DNA from: Shewanella sp. Isolate11 | GTDB taxonomy: Bacteria; Pseudomonadota; Gammaproteobacteria; Enterobacterales; Shewanellaceae | Assembly: GCF_022398315.1 (NCBI RefSeq) | Contig: NZ_JAKEVF010000001.1 | Span: forward strand, 163,017 to 227,016 | Direction: 5' to 3' | Length of the DNA stretch: 64,000 nucleotides | Shown here: positions 63,452 through 64,000 of the stretch, piece by piece | Position numbering within the stretch: the first letter of the stretch is position 1 | How the letters are laid out: each line of letters starts with the position of its first letter | Position numbers and translations under genes: made by a program | Notes under the pieces: model-generated | Seen by the model: the letters and a program-made list of their open reading frames with translations, nothing else | What the model was told of the DNA's origin: nothing | The model's database searches: none

Positions 63452-64000
63452 CTACGGATAGGCCTTGTCTATCCGTCTGGCAAATCCATCAATCATCTTC
63501 AACACTTCAAGCCAAGTACTCGGCTGATCCAGGTTCAGTGCCAGTCGCTGCTGTTCATAGCGTAACGGTTTATTTTGCGGTGCTAATTGCAGCCTTTGCT
63601 CGGCGGTCGCCAAGGCTTCTGCTGTGGCATCGGGAGACTGAATATCCAGCACGGCAAGATTCAGTTTTCCCAGTTGTTGTGGCAATTGGCGGTTTTCTTC
63701 ACTGTGTGGCGAATAGGGGTTTATCACCACTAAAATATCCGGCGTGGCTAAACGGCCGTGAAACAGTTGGTCGATAACAATGCCTGCTCCACGAGCCTCT
63801 ACAATCAACATACGCTTACCTGCATAGGGTTGGCCTAGCGGGTCAATCTGATTAATGGTTTGGATCAGCTGCTGGTTTTGGCTGTCTCGGATCTCACGCC
63901 ACTGAGATTGAGTATACATAGACTGGGCTGTATCGGTTTGTGGCTCTAGCTGTTTTTCTCCCGCTTTGGGGATCTCGCCCGCTTTCGTTTCAAAATTGAC
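63452..64000 (-). CDS. DUF3530-like protein, 5' end outside the window
   Basis: The frame read on the minus strand stays open from the stop at 63452 to the end of the window, giving at least 182 residues. An internal Met at 63919 is therefore not the start. Visible segments are KRMLIVEARGAGIVIDQLFHG and PDILVVINPYSPHSEENRQLP, which fit my memory of DUF3530 proteins with an alpha/beta-hydrolase-like core. The N-terminal part, including any signal peptide, is not in view. It converges with the YqhA gene with a 10-bp gap. Confidence 0.6.
   Translation of the reverse strand, partial: VNFETKAGEIPKAGEKQLEPQTDTAQSMYTQSQWREIRDSQNQQLIQTINQIDPLGQPYAGKRMLIVEARGAGIVIDQLFHGRLATPDILVVINPYSPHSEENRQLPQQLGKLNLAVLDIQSPDATAEALATAEQRLQLAPQNKPLRYEQQRLALNLDQPSTWLEVLKMIDGFARRIDKAYP

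Overview
This window looks like a chromosomal segment of a marine gammaproteobacterium, most likely the genus Shewanella. The grounds are the gene content and order: a mannose-sensitive haemagglutinin (MSH) type IV pilus cluster running straight into mreBCD-maf-rng-yhdP-nit-tldD, a TorF-family porin, and many proteins close in length and motif to their Alteromonadales or Enterobacterales relatives. I see no rRNA, tRNA, insertion sequence, prophage or CRISPR array. Base composition looks even by eye, so this reads as core chromosome with a few accessory cassettes. No family was confirmed by a search; all calls come from reading the proteins.

Layout. 1-12260: second half of the MSH pilus locus (end of mshL, then mshM, N, E, G, F, B, A, C, D, O, P, Q), mostly overlapping or tightly spaced, with a strong hairpin terminator right after the major pilin mshA. 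12443-23948: mreB, mreC, mreD, maf, rng, a yhdP-like AsmA giant, a nitrilase-family amidase and tldD. 24074-28862: a four-gene export operon (TolC-like outer membrane protein, HlyD-like adaptor, two ABC-2 permeases) with no ATPase gene. 29061-32958: a small TPR-like secreted protein, a LysR regulator and darP on the minus strand, then pmbA on the plus strand. 33126-36349: an arsenate resistance operon (arsR, a dedicated GAPDH, arsJ) with a GFA-fold gene behind it. 36647-43605: a Tat-exported FAD oxidoreductase, an AGCS sodium/alanine symporter, an HlyD-ATPase-permease operon and a 57-residue gene. 43936-54659: TorF porin, HU, several small uncharacterised proteins, cmoM, a double-hotdog MaoC protein, an aldo/keto reductase, an MscS-type channel and a 41-residue membrane peptide. 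54932-58225: a zinc uptake locus. 58454-64000: plsC, rraB, a diguanylate cyclase paired with a response regulator-CheC protein, a crotonase, a YqhA-family membrane protein, and the start of a DUF3530-like gene that leaves the window.

How they work together. The MSH genes encode the inner-membrane platform (MshG), extension ATPase (MshE), assembly partners (MshL, M, N, F) and major and minor pilins. MshE carries an N-terminal MshEN-type domain, a known c-di-GMP receptor, and a diguanylate cyclase lies near the other end of the window; a functional link between them is only an inference. In the arsenic cassette, GAPDH makes 1-arseno-3-phosphoglycerate and ArsJ exports it, with ArsR acting at an AT-rich repeat upstream. 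The zinc locus combines a small Cys/His secreted protein, a His-loop porin, a binding protein and an ABC-3 permease, but lacks a ZnuC ATPase here.

Most worth a second look: the zinc locus with its His-rich porin, the ABC-2 exporter without an ATPase, the two short genes at 43432-43605 and 54534-54659, and the response regulator-CheC/GGEEF pair. I do not see strong evidence for a wholly new defence or mobile system.
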